Program-made: the position numbers and the translations under genes
In this document: positions 24,091 to 32,223 of the stretch, one piece after another
Layout of the letters: every line of letters starts with the position of its first letter
Position numbering within the stretch: the stretch's first letter is position 1
Notes under the pieces: model-generated
What the model was told of the DNA's origin: nothing
Databases searched by the model: none
What the model saw: only the letters and a program-made list of their open reading frames with translations
NCBI RefSeq assembly: GCF_014648355.1
Contig: NZ_BMQY01000001.1
Span: 1,258,255-1,322,254 of the forward strand
DNA from: Couchioplanes azureus
GTDB lineage: Bacteria > Actinomycetota > Actinomycetes > Mycobacteriales > Micromonosporaceae
Length of the DNA stretch: 64,000 nt
Direction: 5' to 3'

Positions 24091-25139
24091 CCCGCAGCGT
24101 CCAGACCCCCCTGCACATCGACGTACGCCGGGGAGCCGTCGCGGATCTGGGCACCATCCTGGCCGACGGGCGCATCTCCTCCGGCGGCGACGTCGCGGTG
24201 GTGGTCGGGCCCGGCCAGGGCGAGAAGATCGCCGACCTGATCCGGCCGTCGCTGGGCTCGGCCGACGTCTTCACCACCAGCGGCGGAACGTTGGACGCCG
24301 CGCTGGAGCTGAGCGCCAAGCTGCGGAGCCGCTCCTACGACGCGGTCGTCGGCATCGGCGGCGGCAAGACGATCGACGCGGCGAAGTACGCGGCGAACCG
24401 CTGGGGCATGCCGATGGTCTCGGTGGGGACCAGCCTCGCGCACGACGGCATCGCGTCCCCGGTCGCGAGCCTGATCAACGACGGCATCAAGGGCTCCTAC
24501 GGGGTGCACATCCCCTACGCCGTCATCGTCGACCTGGACTTCGTCGACAACGGACCGGAACGCGTCAACCGCGCCGGCATCGGCGACGTGATCAGCAACA
24601 TCAGCGCCCTGGCCGACTGGGACCTGGGCCGCGAGGTGCGCGGCGAGCCGGTCGACGGCCTGGCGGCCTCGCTGTCCCGCGTCGGCGCCGAGGCGATCCT
24701 GACCATGCCGGGCGACATGCAGGACGACGCGTTCGTCACGGTTCTCGCGGAGACCCTGATCTCGAGCGGCCTGGCCATGGCGGTGTGCGGCAGCAGCCGG
24801 CCGTGCAGCGGCGGATGCCACGAGATCATCCACGCCACGGACACCCTGTTCCCGGGTACTGCGTCGCATGGGGAGCTGGCCGGGTTGGGGGCGCTGTTCT
24901 GCACGTTCCTGCGGGGGGACGAGCGGCGCTTCGCGCAGATGTCGGACTGCCTGGCTCGACACCAGCTGCCCCGCGTCCCGGCCGACGTGGGCCTGGAGGC
25001 CCGGCAGTTCGTCGAGGTCGTGCAGTTCGCCCCGAAGACCAGGCCGGACCGGTACACGATTCTGGAGCACCTCGCCCTGTCCGCGGACGAGATCAGCAGG
25101 AAGCTGGCCGAATATGTCGACGCCGTCGCCGACCGCTGA
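24078..25139 (+). CDS. Glycerol-1-phosphate dehydrogenase-like protein (EgsA/AraM family)
   Basis: 353 aa iron/zinc-dependent dehydrogenase of the DHQ-synthase-like superfamily. Motifs fit NAD(P)-sn-glycerol-1-phosphate dehydrogenases: IGGGKTIDAAKYAA, SVGTSLAHDGIASPVASL, RAGIGDVISNISALADWDL (metal-ligand Asp), SRPCSGGCHEIIHATD and GTASHGELAGLG (metal-ligand His residues). It would reduce dihydroxyacetone phosphate to sn-glycerol-1-phosphate, the archaeal-type enantiomer, also made by a few bacteria. Starts inside the preceding gene (13-bp overlap), and the next gene starts 26 bp before its end, a tight three-gene unit. A plain glycerol dehydrogenase is the main alternative. Confidence 0.82.
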   Translation: MPLLARSVQTPLHIDVRRGAVADLGTILADGRISSGGDVAVVVGPGQGEKIADLIRPSLGSADVFTTSGGTLDAALELSAKLRSRSYDAVVGIGGGKTIDAAKYAANRWGMPMVSVGTSLAHDGIASPVASLINDGIKGSYGVHIPYAVIVDLDFVDNGPERVNRAGIGDVISNISALADWDLGREVRGEPVDGLAASLSRVGAEAILTMPGDMQDDAFVTVLAETLISSGLAMAVCGSSRPCSGGCHEIIHATDTLFPGTASHGELAGLGALFCTFLRGDERRFAQMSDCLARHQLPRVPADVGLEARQFVEVVQFAPKTRPDRYTILEHLALSADEISRKLAEYVDAVADR

Positions 25140-26091
25140 CCCCCCGGGCTCCGCGCCGTTCCCCGGCCAGGGACCGGCCGCGGGCGGATCCGGGGTCAGC
25201 CGCCAGCATTCCGGCCGCCCCGGCGGGGCCGGCGGTCCCGGCGCCACCGGAGGATCCGCCGGAGCCGGCGGCGCACCACCGGGCGGCCCGGACGCGACCC
25301 GGGTGGCGGGTGGCGCAGACCCGACGCGTCTCGCGGGCGGCGCGGGTCCCGTCCCGACCGGGGACGGTCCGCATGCGACCACGGCGCCGGGCGCGACGCC
25401 GACCGCCGCGGACTACTACGCCGTCAACCGCGGCGGCGGGCTGTTCAGTGAGGCGATCAGCCAGCGCATCGGCGCCCGGATCGCCGTCTTCGCCCACAAG
25501 CGCCGGCTCGCGCCCACCGTGCTCACGGTGGCCAACCTCGGGTTGAGCTGCCTCGTGTCGTTCGTCGTCGTCGCGGCGGCGGGCCCGGTGGCCGAGGACC
25601 GGGTGTGGGCCTGGCCGGTCGGCCTGCTCGCCCTGGTGGGCTGGCAGTTCGCCTACGCCCTGGACTGCGCGGACGGCCAGCTGGCCCGCGTCACCGGGCA
25701 GGCCAGCCCGGCCGGTGGAAGGGTCGACGTGCTCTGCGACGTGGCGGCGCAGGTCGCCCTGGTAGCGGCCCTGTCCGCGACCGCCGAGGCGCAGGTGCCG
25801 GCGACCCCGGCGTGGCTCCTCGCGGCGTTCGCGGGCACCTGGATGGTCAACCTGGTCACCTCGGTCATGCAGACCGGGTCGCAGGCGGCCAGCATGGTCA
25901 CCAGCCGGTCGCTGCCCGTACGCCTGGTCAAGCTGGTCCGCGACTACGGCGCCGTGATCGCCCTGGCCGGGGTGGTCCTCACCGTCGCGCCCCAGGCGAG
26001 CATCTGGGTCGTCGGCGCCTTCACCCTGGTCAACGGGGCCTTCCTGGCGGCCAGCATCGCCTTCTCCGGCCGCGAGTCCCTGCGCGGCTGA
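25114..26091 (+). CDS. CDP-alcohol phosphatidyltransferase
   Basis: 325 aa integral membrane enzyme. A Gly/Pro/Ala-rich disordered N-terminal stretch of about 85 residues precedes the catalytic domain with six membrane helices. The CDP-alcohol signature D-G-x2-A-R-x8-G-x3-D-x3-D is perfect (CADGQLARVTGQASPAGG, then RVDVLCD). These enzymes swap CMP of a CDP-alcohol or CDP-diacylglycerol for an acceptor alcohol or phosphate. With the cytidylyltransferase and G1P dehydrogenase upstream it probably joins a glycerol-phosphate (or similar) unit to a lipid or polyol. Start ATG lies 26 bp inside the previous gene; no other in-frame start precedes it with support. Confidence 0.88.
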   Translation: MSTPSPTADPPGSAPFPGQGPAAGGSGVSRQHSGRPGGAGGPGATGGSAGAGGAPPGGPDATRVAGGADPTRLAGGAGPVPTGDGPHATTAPGATPTAADYYAVNRGGGLFSEAISQRIGARIAVFAHKRRLAPTVLTVANLGLSCLVSFVVVAAAGPVAEDRVWAWPVGLLALVGWQFAYALDCADGQLARVTGQASPAGGRVDVLCDVAAQVALVAALSATAEAQVPATPAWLLAAFAGTWMVNLVTSVMQTGSQAASMVTSRSLPVRLVKLVRDYGAVIALAGVVLTVAPQASIWVVGAFTLVNGAFLAASIAFSGRESLRG

Positions 26092-26116
26092 GCACACTCG
26101 CCACCGGAGCATTTCG

Positions 26117-27316
26117 CTACCGGACCACGCCCTGGTAGACGGCGATGAGCTGCTGGGTGACCACATCGGGGTGGAAGGCTCGCAGGTAGCGCTCCCGGGC
26201 CGCCGCGGCGAAGGACCTCGCCTGCGCCCTCGCGACCGGCAGCGCCGCGGCCAGCGCCTCGGGCTCCGGCCGCACCGCCCACCCGGCAGGAGCCATCGGG
26301 CCCTCGCCGCCAGGAAGCCCGCCACCGACGCCGGCGAGGCCGAGCAGGTAGGGGATGCCGCCGACCTCGGTGCCGAGCACCGGGCGGCCGGCCGCCATCG
26401 CCTCGAGGATGACCGTGGGCAGCACGTCGTTCCAGGTGGGCACGGCCACGATCACCGCGGCGTCGCGCCGGGCGGCCGCCATGCCGCCGGCGTCGAGGGC
26501 GCCGAGGTAGGTCACGTCGGCGCGCTCGGCGGCGGCGCGTTCCGCCAGCGGCCGCAGGTCGCCGTCGCCGGCGATGCGCAGCGGGCCCAGAGCGCCGTCG
26601 GGATGCCGCCGCCAGGCGTCGAGGAGCAGGGCGAGACCCTTCTCCGGCGACAGCCGGGCGGCGTACAGGAAACCGTCGCCCAGCGGTGCCGGCTCGCCCG
26701 GGTCCGGCAGGCCGTTGGGCTTGACCACGATGCGCTCGTCCGGAATGCCGTAGTCGACCAGGTGCGCGGCTATCCGCCCGGTGAGCGCGATGTAGCGGTC
26801 CACGGATTTCCACGTCGGGCGGTGCACCGCCAGCGTGGTCGCCATCAGCGCGCTCTGCGCCGCCGACCCCCGGTAGCACCGGTGCCGGATCGCCGGCCAG
26901 CCGAGCGCCTTGCCCCGGCAGTCGGTGCAGTTGTGCCCGTCGCGGAAGTACAGCCCCGAGGCGCAGACCTGCCGGTAGTTGTGGACGGTCTGCACGACGG
27001 GAACGCCGTGCGCGTGGGCGGTGCGCACCACCCAGGGCGACAGCAGGGGGTACGGATTGTGCAGGTGGATCAGGTCCGGCTTCTCCCGCCGCAGCAGCTC
27101 GGCAAGGTCCCGCTGCGCCGCCCGGCCGTAGATGGGCGACACCGGCAGCAGCGCCTTCTTCAGGGCCGGCAGGTCGCCGATCGAGTCGGAGGCGCGCTGG
27201 AACGGCAGCACGTCGACGCCCGCCGCGGTGAGCTGGGCGATCTCGGTGTCGACGATGACGTTCTCCCCCGAGGGGATGGCCTCGCGATACCGGTTGTGCG
27301 CAACGACGACCTTCAC
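26117..27316 (-). CDS. Glycosyltransferase family 4
   Basis: 399 aa GT-B fold glycosyltransferase. N-terminal VVVAHNRYREAIPSGENVIV (sugar-acceptor side), HLHNPYPLLSPW, then a four-cysteine cluster between residues ~125 and 155 (VCASGLY..HNCTDCRGK..HRCYRG) that marks one GT4 subgroup and may bind zinc. C-terminal donor site: YAARLSPEKGL, the GT4 EX7E-like ILEAMAAGRPVLGTEVGGIP. Activated donor probably a GDP- or UDP-sugar; likely exopolysaccharide or glycolipid assembly with nearby genes. GTG at 27316; TAGCGT ends 8 nt before it. Convergent with the CDP-alcohol transferase. Confidence 0.88.
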   Translation of the reverse strand: MKVVVAHNRYREAIPSGENVIVDTEIAQLTAAGVDVLPFQRASDSIGDLPALKKALLPVSPIYGRAAQRDLAELLRREKPDLIHLHNPYPLLSPWVVRTAHAHGVPVVQTVHNYRQVCASGLYFRDGHNCTDCRGKALGWPAIRHRCYRGSAAQSALMATTLAVHRPTWKSVDRYIALTGRIAAHLVDYGIPDERIVVKPNGLPDPGEPAPLGDGFLYAARLSPEKGLALLLDAWRRHPDGALGPLRIAGDGDLRPLAERAAAERADVTYLGALDAGGMAAARRDAAVIVAVPTWNDVLPTVILEAMAAGRPVLGTEVGGIPYLLGLAGVGGGLPGGEGPMAPAGWAVRPEPEALAAALPVARAQARSFAAAARERYLRAFHPDVVTQQLIAVYQGVVR

Positions 27317-27324
27317 GGCGACAA

Positions 27325-27334
27325 ACGCTACCGT
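27325..27334. promoter_or_regulatory. Overlapping divergent -10 elements
   Basis: In the 24-bp gap between the divergent GT4 and Fpg genes, TAGCGT on the minus strand (27330-27325) and TACCGT on the plus strand (27329-27334) overlap by two bases. They end 8 and 6 nt before the GTG starts at 27316 and 27341, leaving no room for ribosome sites. Confidence 0.45.
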
Positions 27335-27340
27335 GGTGAC

Positions 27341-28201
27341 GTGCCTGAGTTGCCCGAGGTCGAGGCGCTCGCCGCATACCTGCGGGAGCGTGCGGTCGGC
27401 CATATCGTGGAGCGCTTCGAGGTCTCCTCGTTCAGCGCTCTGAAGACGTACGACCCGGCGCCGGGCGCGGTCGCGGGTCTGCCGGTCACCGGCGCCGGCC
27501 GGCACGGCAAGTTCCTCGACGTGTCGCTCGGCGCCGACCTGCATCTGGTCGTGCACCTCGCCCGGGCGGGGTGGTTGCACTACCGCGACTCCTTCAAGTC
27601 GCCCGCGCCGCTCAAGCCCGGCAGCGGGCCGATCGCGCTGCGGGTGCGCCTCGACGACGGTTCCGGCTTCGACCTGACCGAGGCCGGCACGCAGAAGTCG
27701 CTGGCCGCCTATCTCGTGCGCGACCCGGCCGAGGTGCCCGGCGTGGCGCGGCTGGGCCCGGACGCCCTGGCGGTGAGCCGCGACGAGTTCGCCGAGCGCA
27801 TCCGCGGGCGCAACGGGCAGATCAAGGGCGTGCTCACCGACCAGGAGGTGCTCGCCGGGATCGGCAACGCCTACTCCGACGAGATCCTGCACGTGGCGAA
27901 GATGTCGCCGTTCGCGCTGACCGGCAAGCTGACCGACGAGCAGATCACCACGCTGTACGAGGCGACCCGGCAGGTCGAGACCGACGCCGTGGCGCGGTCG
28001 GTGGGGCAGAAGGCGGCCGAGCTGAAGGGCGAGAAGCGGGCGGGGATGCGGGTGCACGCCCGCACCGGTCTGCCCTGCCCGGTCTGCGGCGACACGGTGC
28101 GGGAGGTCTCCTTCGCGGACAAGAGCCTTCAGTACTGCCCCACCTGCCAGACGGGTGGTAAGCCACTGGCCGATCGCCGGCTCTCCAGGTTGATTCGGTA
28201 G
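27341..28201 (+). CDS. Fpg/Nei family DNA glycosylase
   Basis: 286 aa base-excision repair enzyme that removes oxidised bases and nicks the abasic site. After the initiator, the N terminus is PELPEVE (catalytic Pro and Glu of the family). GRHGKFLDV supplies the conserved Lys; LTDQEVLAGIGNAYSDEILH is the helix-two-turn-helix; the C-terminal zinc finger has CPVCGD...YCPTCQTGG. Compared with classical Fpg the segment after the finger (...PLADRRLSRLIR) lacks the usual Q-R-STxxCP order, so it belongs to an actinobacterial side group. Starts only 24 bp from the divergent glycosyltransferase. Confidence 0.9.
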   Translation: MPELPEVEALAAYLRERAVGHIVERFEVSSFSALKTYDPAPGAVAGLPVTGAGRHGKFLDVSLGADLHLVVHLARAGWLHYRDSFKSPAPLKPGSGPIALRVRLDDGSGFDLTEAGTQKSLAAYLVRDPAEVPGVARLGPDALAVSRDEFAERIRGRNGQIKGVLTDQEVLAGIGNAYSDEILHVAKMSPFALTGKLTDEQITTLYEATRQVETDAVARSVGQKAAELKGEKRAGMRVHARTGLPCPVCGDTVREVSFADKSLQYCPTCQTGGKPLADRRLSRLIR

Positions 28202-28383
28202 TAACGCACCGTAAGCGGATGGTTTCCAGGGGGAAAGCGACCACAACGTCCCCTTCTGCTCCGTCGTTCCATCGGTATAGTGGCCCGGTCCCACGCTTCG
28301 TCCGCGATGCGACGGGGACCGGCCCGCCGGAATTCCCACGGGGCCGTGGCGGTGCGTAATGTTCTCGGTGTGGGCGGTACGTG

Positions 28384-29952
28384 ATGCGGGAGGACAGAAG
28401 CGAGGTGACCACGAGCCTCCAACGCCCGGCGACAAGCCCCAGCAAGAGCCGGAGCGGCATGCCGTACGACAGCTTTGAGTGGCAGCAGGAGCCGCCGAAC
28501 AACGGCGTGCCCCGGTCCGTGTGGACCCGCACGCACCGCAGGCTGTCGCGCTGGCATCGGCCGTACACGGCGATCCTGGTCGTGCTCGATCTTCTCTCGG
28601 CGATGCTCGCCAGCTCGCTCGCCGTCACCTTCATCGAGCAGGCCGGCTCCGGTTTCCAGGGCCGGGAGGAAGTCTTCTACGCCGTCGCCTTCGCCGCCCT
28701 GCCGCTCGGCTGGCTGGTCATCCTCTGGGGCCACGGCAGCTACGACCGCCGTTACCTCGGGCTGGGCAGCGAGGAGTTCAAGCGGGTCGTCCGCGCCTTC
28801 GTCACGGTGGTGGCCAGCGTGTCGCTGCTGGCCTTCGGCACGAAGACCGAGCTTTCCCGCGTCACCATCGCGTACGTCACCACCGCGTCGCTGATCTTCA
28901 TCCTGTTCTGCCGCTACTCGGCCCGGCAGATCCTGCACGTGGCCCGGCGCAAGACCGGCCACGGCGCGCACCGGATGATCCTGATGGGCACCCTGCCCGA
29001 GGCCCTCGAGGTCTACACCGCGGTCACCCGCAGCCCCGCCGCCGGCCTGATCCCGGTCGCCATCCACATCACCGACGGCTTCGCGGCCAGCCGGGGGATC
29101 GAGACCCCGGTCCCCGTGTACGCCGCCCGCGACGTGCTCACCCTCGTGCGGGAGGTCGGTGCGGACACGATCGCGGTCTGCGGCTCGGCCAGCGCGGAGC
29201 CCGGCGAGCTGCGCCGCCTGGCCTGGCAGCTCGAGGGCACCGGCGTCGACCTGGTCGTCGCGCCGCAGCTCACCGACATCGCCGGTCCGCGCGTGCACAT
29301 CCGCCCGATCGAGGGCCTGCCGCTGCTGCACGTGGAGGAGCCCACCCTCTCCGGCCCGGGCTGGCTGGCGAAGAACCTGCTGGACCGCGTGGCCGCGTTC
29401 TTCGGCCTGCTGCTGCTCTCCCCGGTGCTGGCCGTGATCGCGATCGGCATCCGGATGTCCGATCCCGGTCCGGTGTTCTTCCGCCAGCCGCGGGTCGGCC
29501 ACGAGGGCCGCACGTTCCGGGTCTGGAAGTTCCGCACGATGTACGTCGACGCCGAGGAGCGCAAGGCCAGCCTGGAGGAGCTGAACGACTCCGACGGCAT
29601 GCTCTTCAAGATGAAGAACGACCCGCGCATCTTCTCCTTCGGCAACAAGCTGCGCGCCACGTCGCTGGACGAGCTGCCCCAGCTGATCAACGTGCTGAAG
29701 GGCGAGATGTCGCTCGTCGGGCCGCGGCCGCTGCCCGCCGACGACGGCGACTACCTCGGCGACGTCCGCCGCCGGCTGCTGGTCCGGCCCGGGATAACCG
29801 GCCTCTGGCAGGTGTCGGGGCGCTCCGACCTGTCGTGGGACGAGGCGGTGCGGCTCGACCTCTACTACGTCGACAACTGGTCGCTCACCTACGACCTGAG
29901 CATCCTGTGGCGCACGATCGGCGTGGTCCTCAAGCGCAAGGGCGCCTATTAG
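28384..29952 (+). CDS. Polyprenyl-phosphate glycosylphosphotransferase (WbaP/CpsE-like)
   Basis: About 522 aa. Four N-terminal membrane helices (AILVVLDLLSAMLASSLAV first), a Rossmann-like middle domain (HRMILMGTLPEALEVY; ADTIAVCGSASAEPGEL), a re-entrant membrane helix around 325-348 (FFGLLLLSPVLAVIAIGI) and the bacterial sugar transferase catalytic domain: FRQPRVGHEGRTFRVWKFRTM, TSLDELPQLINVLKGEMSLV, GPRPLP, RPGITGLWQVSGRS and LDLYYVDNWS. It links a sugar-1-phosphate from a nucleotide sugar to undecaprenyl phosphate, the first step of exopolysaccharide repeat-unit assembly. No other polymer genes (Wzx/Wzy) are adjacent. GTG at 28381 or ATG at 28384 may start it. Confidence 0.93.
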   Translation: MREDRSEVTTSLQRPATSPSKSRSGMPYDSFEWQQEPPNNGVPRSVWTRTHRRLSRWHRPYTAILVVLDLLSAMLASSLAVTFIEQAGSGFQGREEVFYAVAFAALPLGWLVILWGHGSYDRRYLGLGSEEFKRVVRAFVTVVASVSLLAFGTKTELSRVTIAYVTTASLIFILFCRYSARQILHVARRKTGHGAHRMILMGTLPEALEVYTAVTRSPAAGLIPVAIHITDGFAASRGIETPVPVYAARDVLTLVREVGADTIAVCGSASAEPGELRRLAWQLEGTGVDLVVAPQLTDIAGPRVHIRPIEGLPLLHVEEPTLSGPGWLAKNLLDRVAAFFGLLLLSPVLAVIAIGIRMSDPGPVFFRQPRVGHEGRTFRVWKFRTMYVDAEERKASLEELNDSDGMLFKMKNDPRIFSFGNKLRATSLDELPQLINVLKGEMSLVGPRPLPADDGDYLGDVRRRLLVRPGITGLWQVSGRSDLSWDEAVRLDLYYVDNWSLTYDLSILWRTIGVVLKRKGAY

Positions 29953-30000
29953 TCACGCCCTCACCTGGCGTTCCGCCTCGGTTGCGGTCAGGATGCGTGC

Positions 30001-31212
30001 GTGAGCGGTCAGGCCGGAAGCATCCTCGCGGTCGTCGTCGTGCTCGCCGCCCTGATCGGCGCCGTCGCGGCGGTGCTGCGGCTGCGGGCCCGGCGGGGGA
30101 TCGCCACGGCCGGGCAGCGGGCCACGTACGAGGTGCTCCACGCCGCCTCCCTCGCCGCCGAACCCCTGCGCAGCGGCCTCACCGCCGCGTCGGCCGGAAA
30201 GGCCGTACGGCACCTGCGCCGGCTCGTCGGCGCACCGGGGCTGGTCGTCAGCGACGGCGACGGCTGCCTGGCCTTCGATGGCCGCGGAAGCCACCACACC
30301 GGCCAGTTCGTGGCCGCGGCCGCCCGGGCGGTCACCGCCAACCGGTCCATCGTCCTGGCGACCAAGGACCTGCCCTGCGACCGGATCGACTGCGTGGTGC
30401 GCGGCGCCGTCGTGACGCCGCTGACCGGCACCGACGGGCAGGCGCTGGGCGCGCTGGTGGCGGTGGCCGACGACCAGCCGGCGCCCGGGCTCGTGCAGGC
30501 CACCATGGAGACCGCCCGGTGGGCCGGCTCGCAGGTCGCCCTGGCCGAGCTGGAGTCGTCGCGGGAGCGGCTGGCCCGCGCCGAGGTACGCGCGCTGCGC
30601 GCCCAGATCAGCCCGCACTTCATCTACAACGCGCTGACCGCGATCGCGTCGTTCGTGCGTACCGACCCCGAGCGGGCCCGGGAGTTGATCCTGGAGTTCG
30701 CCGAGTTCACGCGCTACTCGTTCCGGGCGCACGGCGAGTTCACCACGCTCGCGGAGGAGCTGCGCTCGATCGACCGGTACCTGACCATCGAGCGCGCCCG
30801 CTTCGGCGACCGGCTGCAGGTCCGGCTCCAGATCGCGCCGGAGGTGCTGCCGGTCGGGCTGCCGTTCCTGTGCCTGCAACCCCTGGTCGAGAACGCCGTG
30901 CGGCACGGCCTGTCCCGCAAGCCGGGCGTCGGTATGGTGAGCATCGAGGCGCGGGACGCCGGGGCCGAGTGCCACATCACGGTGGAGGACGACGGCGTCG
31001 GCATGGACCCGGTCGCGCTGGCCGAGGGGGTGGCCGAGGCCGCGAACGGCGACGGCGACGACGCGGGCCGGCACGTGGGCCTCTCCAACGTGGACGAGCG
31101 GCTGCGCTCGGTCTTCGGCGACCATTTCGGCCTGGTGGTGGAGACGGCACCGGGTGCGGGGACGAAGGTGAGCATGCGGGTGCCGAAGTTCCACCCGGGG
31201 GTCCGGGCATGA
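30001..31212 (+). CDS. LytS/YehU-type sensor histidine kinase
   Basis: 403 aa. One N-terminal membrane helix (SILAVVVVLAALIGAVAAVL), a GAF-like domain (about 45-180), then a His-kinase (HisKA_6-type) region with phospho-acceptor His206 in RAQISPHFIYNAL and a HATPase domain (LQPLVENAVRHGLSRK; EDDGVGMD; GLSNVDERL). This class pairs with LytTR response regulators, and one lies directly downstream, joined through a tiny overlapping frame. Elsewhere (BtsSR, YpdAB of Escherichia coli) such pairs control carboxylate uptake. Confidence 0.93.
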   Translation: MSGQAGSILAVVVVLAALIGAVAAVLRLRARRGIATAGQRATYEVLHAASLAAEPLRSGLTAASAGKAVRHLRRLVGAPGLVVSDGDGCLAFDGRGSHHTGQFVAAAARAVTANRSIVLATKDLPCDRIDCVVRGAVVTPLTGTDGQALGALVAVADDQPAPGLVQATMETARWAGSQVALAELESSRERLARAEVRALRAQISPHFIYNALTAIASFVRTDPERARELILEFAEFTRYSFRAHGEFTTLAEELRSIDRYLTIERARFGDRLQVRLQIAPEVLPVGLPFLCLQPLVENAVRHGLSRKPGVGMVSIEARDAGAECHITVEDDGVGMDPVALAEGVAEAANGDGDDAGRHVGLSNVDERLRSVFGDHFGLVVETAPGAGTKVSMRVPKFHPGVRA

Positions 31213-31274
31213 GCCCCGCGCTGCCGGCCGCGGTGATTCACCGGGCGCCCCGGCCCCGGGAGGTGCGGGCATGA
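31209..31274 (+). CDS. Possible 21-aa coupling ORF between kinase and regulator
   Basis: An ATG-started frame of 22 codons whose ATGA (31209-31212) overlaps the kinase stop and whose TGA overlaps the regulator's ATG (ATGA, 31271-31274). It would encode MSPALPAAVIHRAPRPREVR plus A. Eighteen of the 20 codons after the start end in G or C. The regulator also has its own GGGAGG site inside it. It may only relay ribosomes; chance is possible. Confidence 0.35.
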   Translation: MSPALPAAVIHRAPRPREVRA

Positions 31275-32011
31275 GTCTCGTGGTGCTGGCCGTGGACGAC
31301 GAGCCGCCCGCGCTCGACGAGCTCGCATACCTGCTCAATGCGGACGGCCGGGTGGCGTACGTGCACCGCGCCGGGGACGCCACCGAGGCCCTGCGGGTCC
31401 TGCGGGACGTCGAGGTCGACGCCGTCTTCCTGGACATCCGCATGCCCGGCCTGGACGGCATGGAGCTGGCCCGCGTCCTGCGCCGCTTCGCCCGGCCGCC
31501 GGCGATCGTGTTCGTGACGGCGTACGACGACGGCGCGGTGGACGCCTTCGCCCTGGGTGTCACCGACTACGTCCGCAAGCCGGTCCGCGCCGAACGCCTC
31601 GGTGAGTCGCTGCGCCGGGTCGCCGGCCTGCGCGCGGCCCGGCCGGTCCCGGGCCAGCGGCACGACGAGCCCAGCATTCCGGTCGAGCTGGCCGGCACCA
31701 CCCGGATGCTGCCGCGGTCTTCCGTGCGCTGGGTGGAGGCGCAGGGCGACTACGCCCGGCTGCACACCGCCGACGCGTCGCACCTGGTCCGGGTCTCCCT
31801 GGCGACGCTCGCCGAGCGCTGGGCGGACGCCGGTTTCGTGCGTATCCACAGGTCGTACCTGGTGCAGTTGCGGCTGGTCGCCGAACTGCGGCTGACGCCG
31901 TCGGGCTATGTGGTGATCGTCGACGGCGCGGAGCTGCCGGTGAGCCGCCGCCACACCCGCGAGCTCAAGGACAAGCTCATCCGCGCCGCGAAGAACGACT
32001 GGACCCGCTGA
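31271..32011 (+). CDS. LytTR-family response regulator
   Basis: 246 aa. Receiver domain with VDDEPPALDEL, Asp55 in FLDIRMPGLDG, VTAYDD and RKPV; LytTR DNA-binding domain from about residue 140 (SVRWVEAQGDYARLHT, ...FVRIHRSYLVQL, LPVSRRHTRELKDKL). The ATG follows GGGAGGTGCGGGC. Partner of the LytS-type kinase upstream; candidate targets are the two symporter operons in this window. Confidence 0.94.
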   Translation: MSLVVLAVDDEPPALDELAYLLNADGRVAYVHRAGDATEALRVLRDVEVDAVFLDIRMPGLDGMELARVLRRFARPPAIVFVTAYDDGAVDAFALGVTDYVRKPVRAERLGESLRRVAGLRAARPVPGQRHDEPSIPVELAGTTRMLPRSSVRWVEAQGDYARLHTADASHLVRVSLATLAERWADAGFVRIHRSYLVQLRLVAELRLTPSGYVVIVDGAELPVSRRHTRELKDKLIRAAKNDWTR

Positions 32012-32091
32012 ATCCACAGCGTTATCCACAGACCCCGCCGCGTTGTCCCCAGAGTTATCCACAGGCAGCGGATCTTCACAAGGTATCCACA
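32010..32091 (+). promoter_or_regulatory. Cluster of five DnaA-box-like 9-mers
   Basis: All in the same orientation: GAATCCACA (32010-32018), TTATCCACA (32022-32030, perfect), TTGTCCCCA (32043-32051), TTATCCACA (32055-32063, perfect) and GTATCCACA (32083-32091). Start-to-start distances are 12, 21, 12 and 28. The cluster begins at the stop codon of the LytTR gene and lies about 130 bp before the next regulator gene. No dnaA, dnaN or rpmH is nearby, so this is not obviously oriC. Confidence 0.65.
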
Positions 32092-32223
32092 ACTCCACCC
32101 CCGTCCCTGCACGCCTGGTCAATAGGCTGCTGGGCGCGGGTCGGTCCGGTGCGCCACGGGGGTGCACCGGGCTTGCCTCCGCTCAGCAGGATGCATGGCA
32201 GGCCGGGTTCAGGGGGTGTCGGG

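Noticed and set aside
26117..29952. A full exopolysaccharide cluster
   Set aside because: A GT4 and a polyprenyl glycosylphosphotransferase are present but no flippase, polymerase or further glycosyltransferases; they are separated by a DNA-repair gene.
32010..32091. Chromosomal replication origin
   Set aside because: DnaA-like boxes are present, but no dnaA, dnaN, rpmH, AT-rich unwinding element or the dozens of boxes typical of an actinobacterial oriC.
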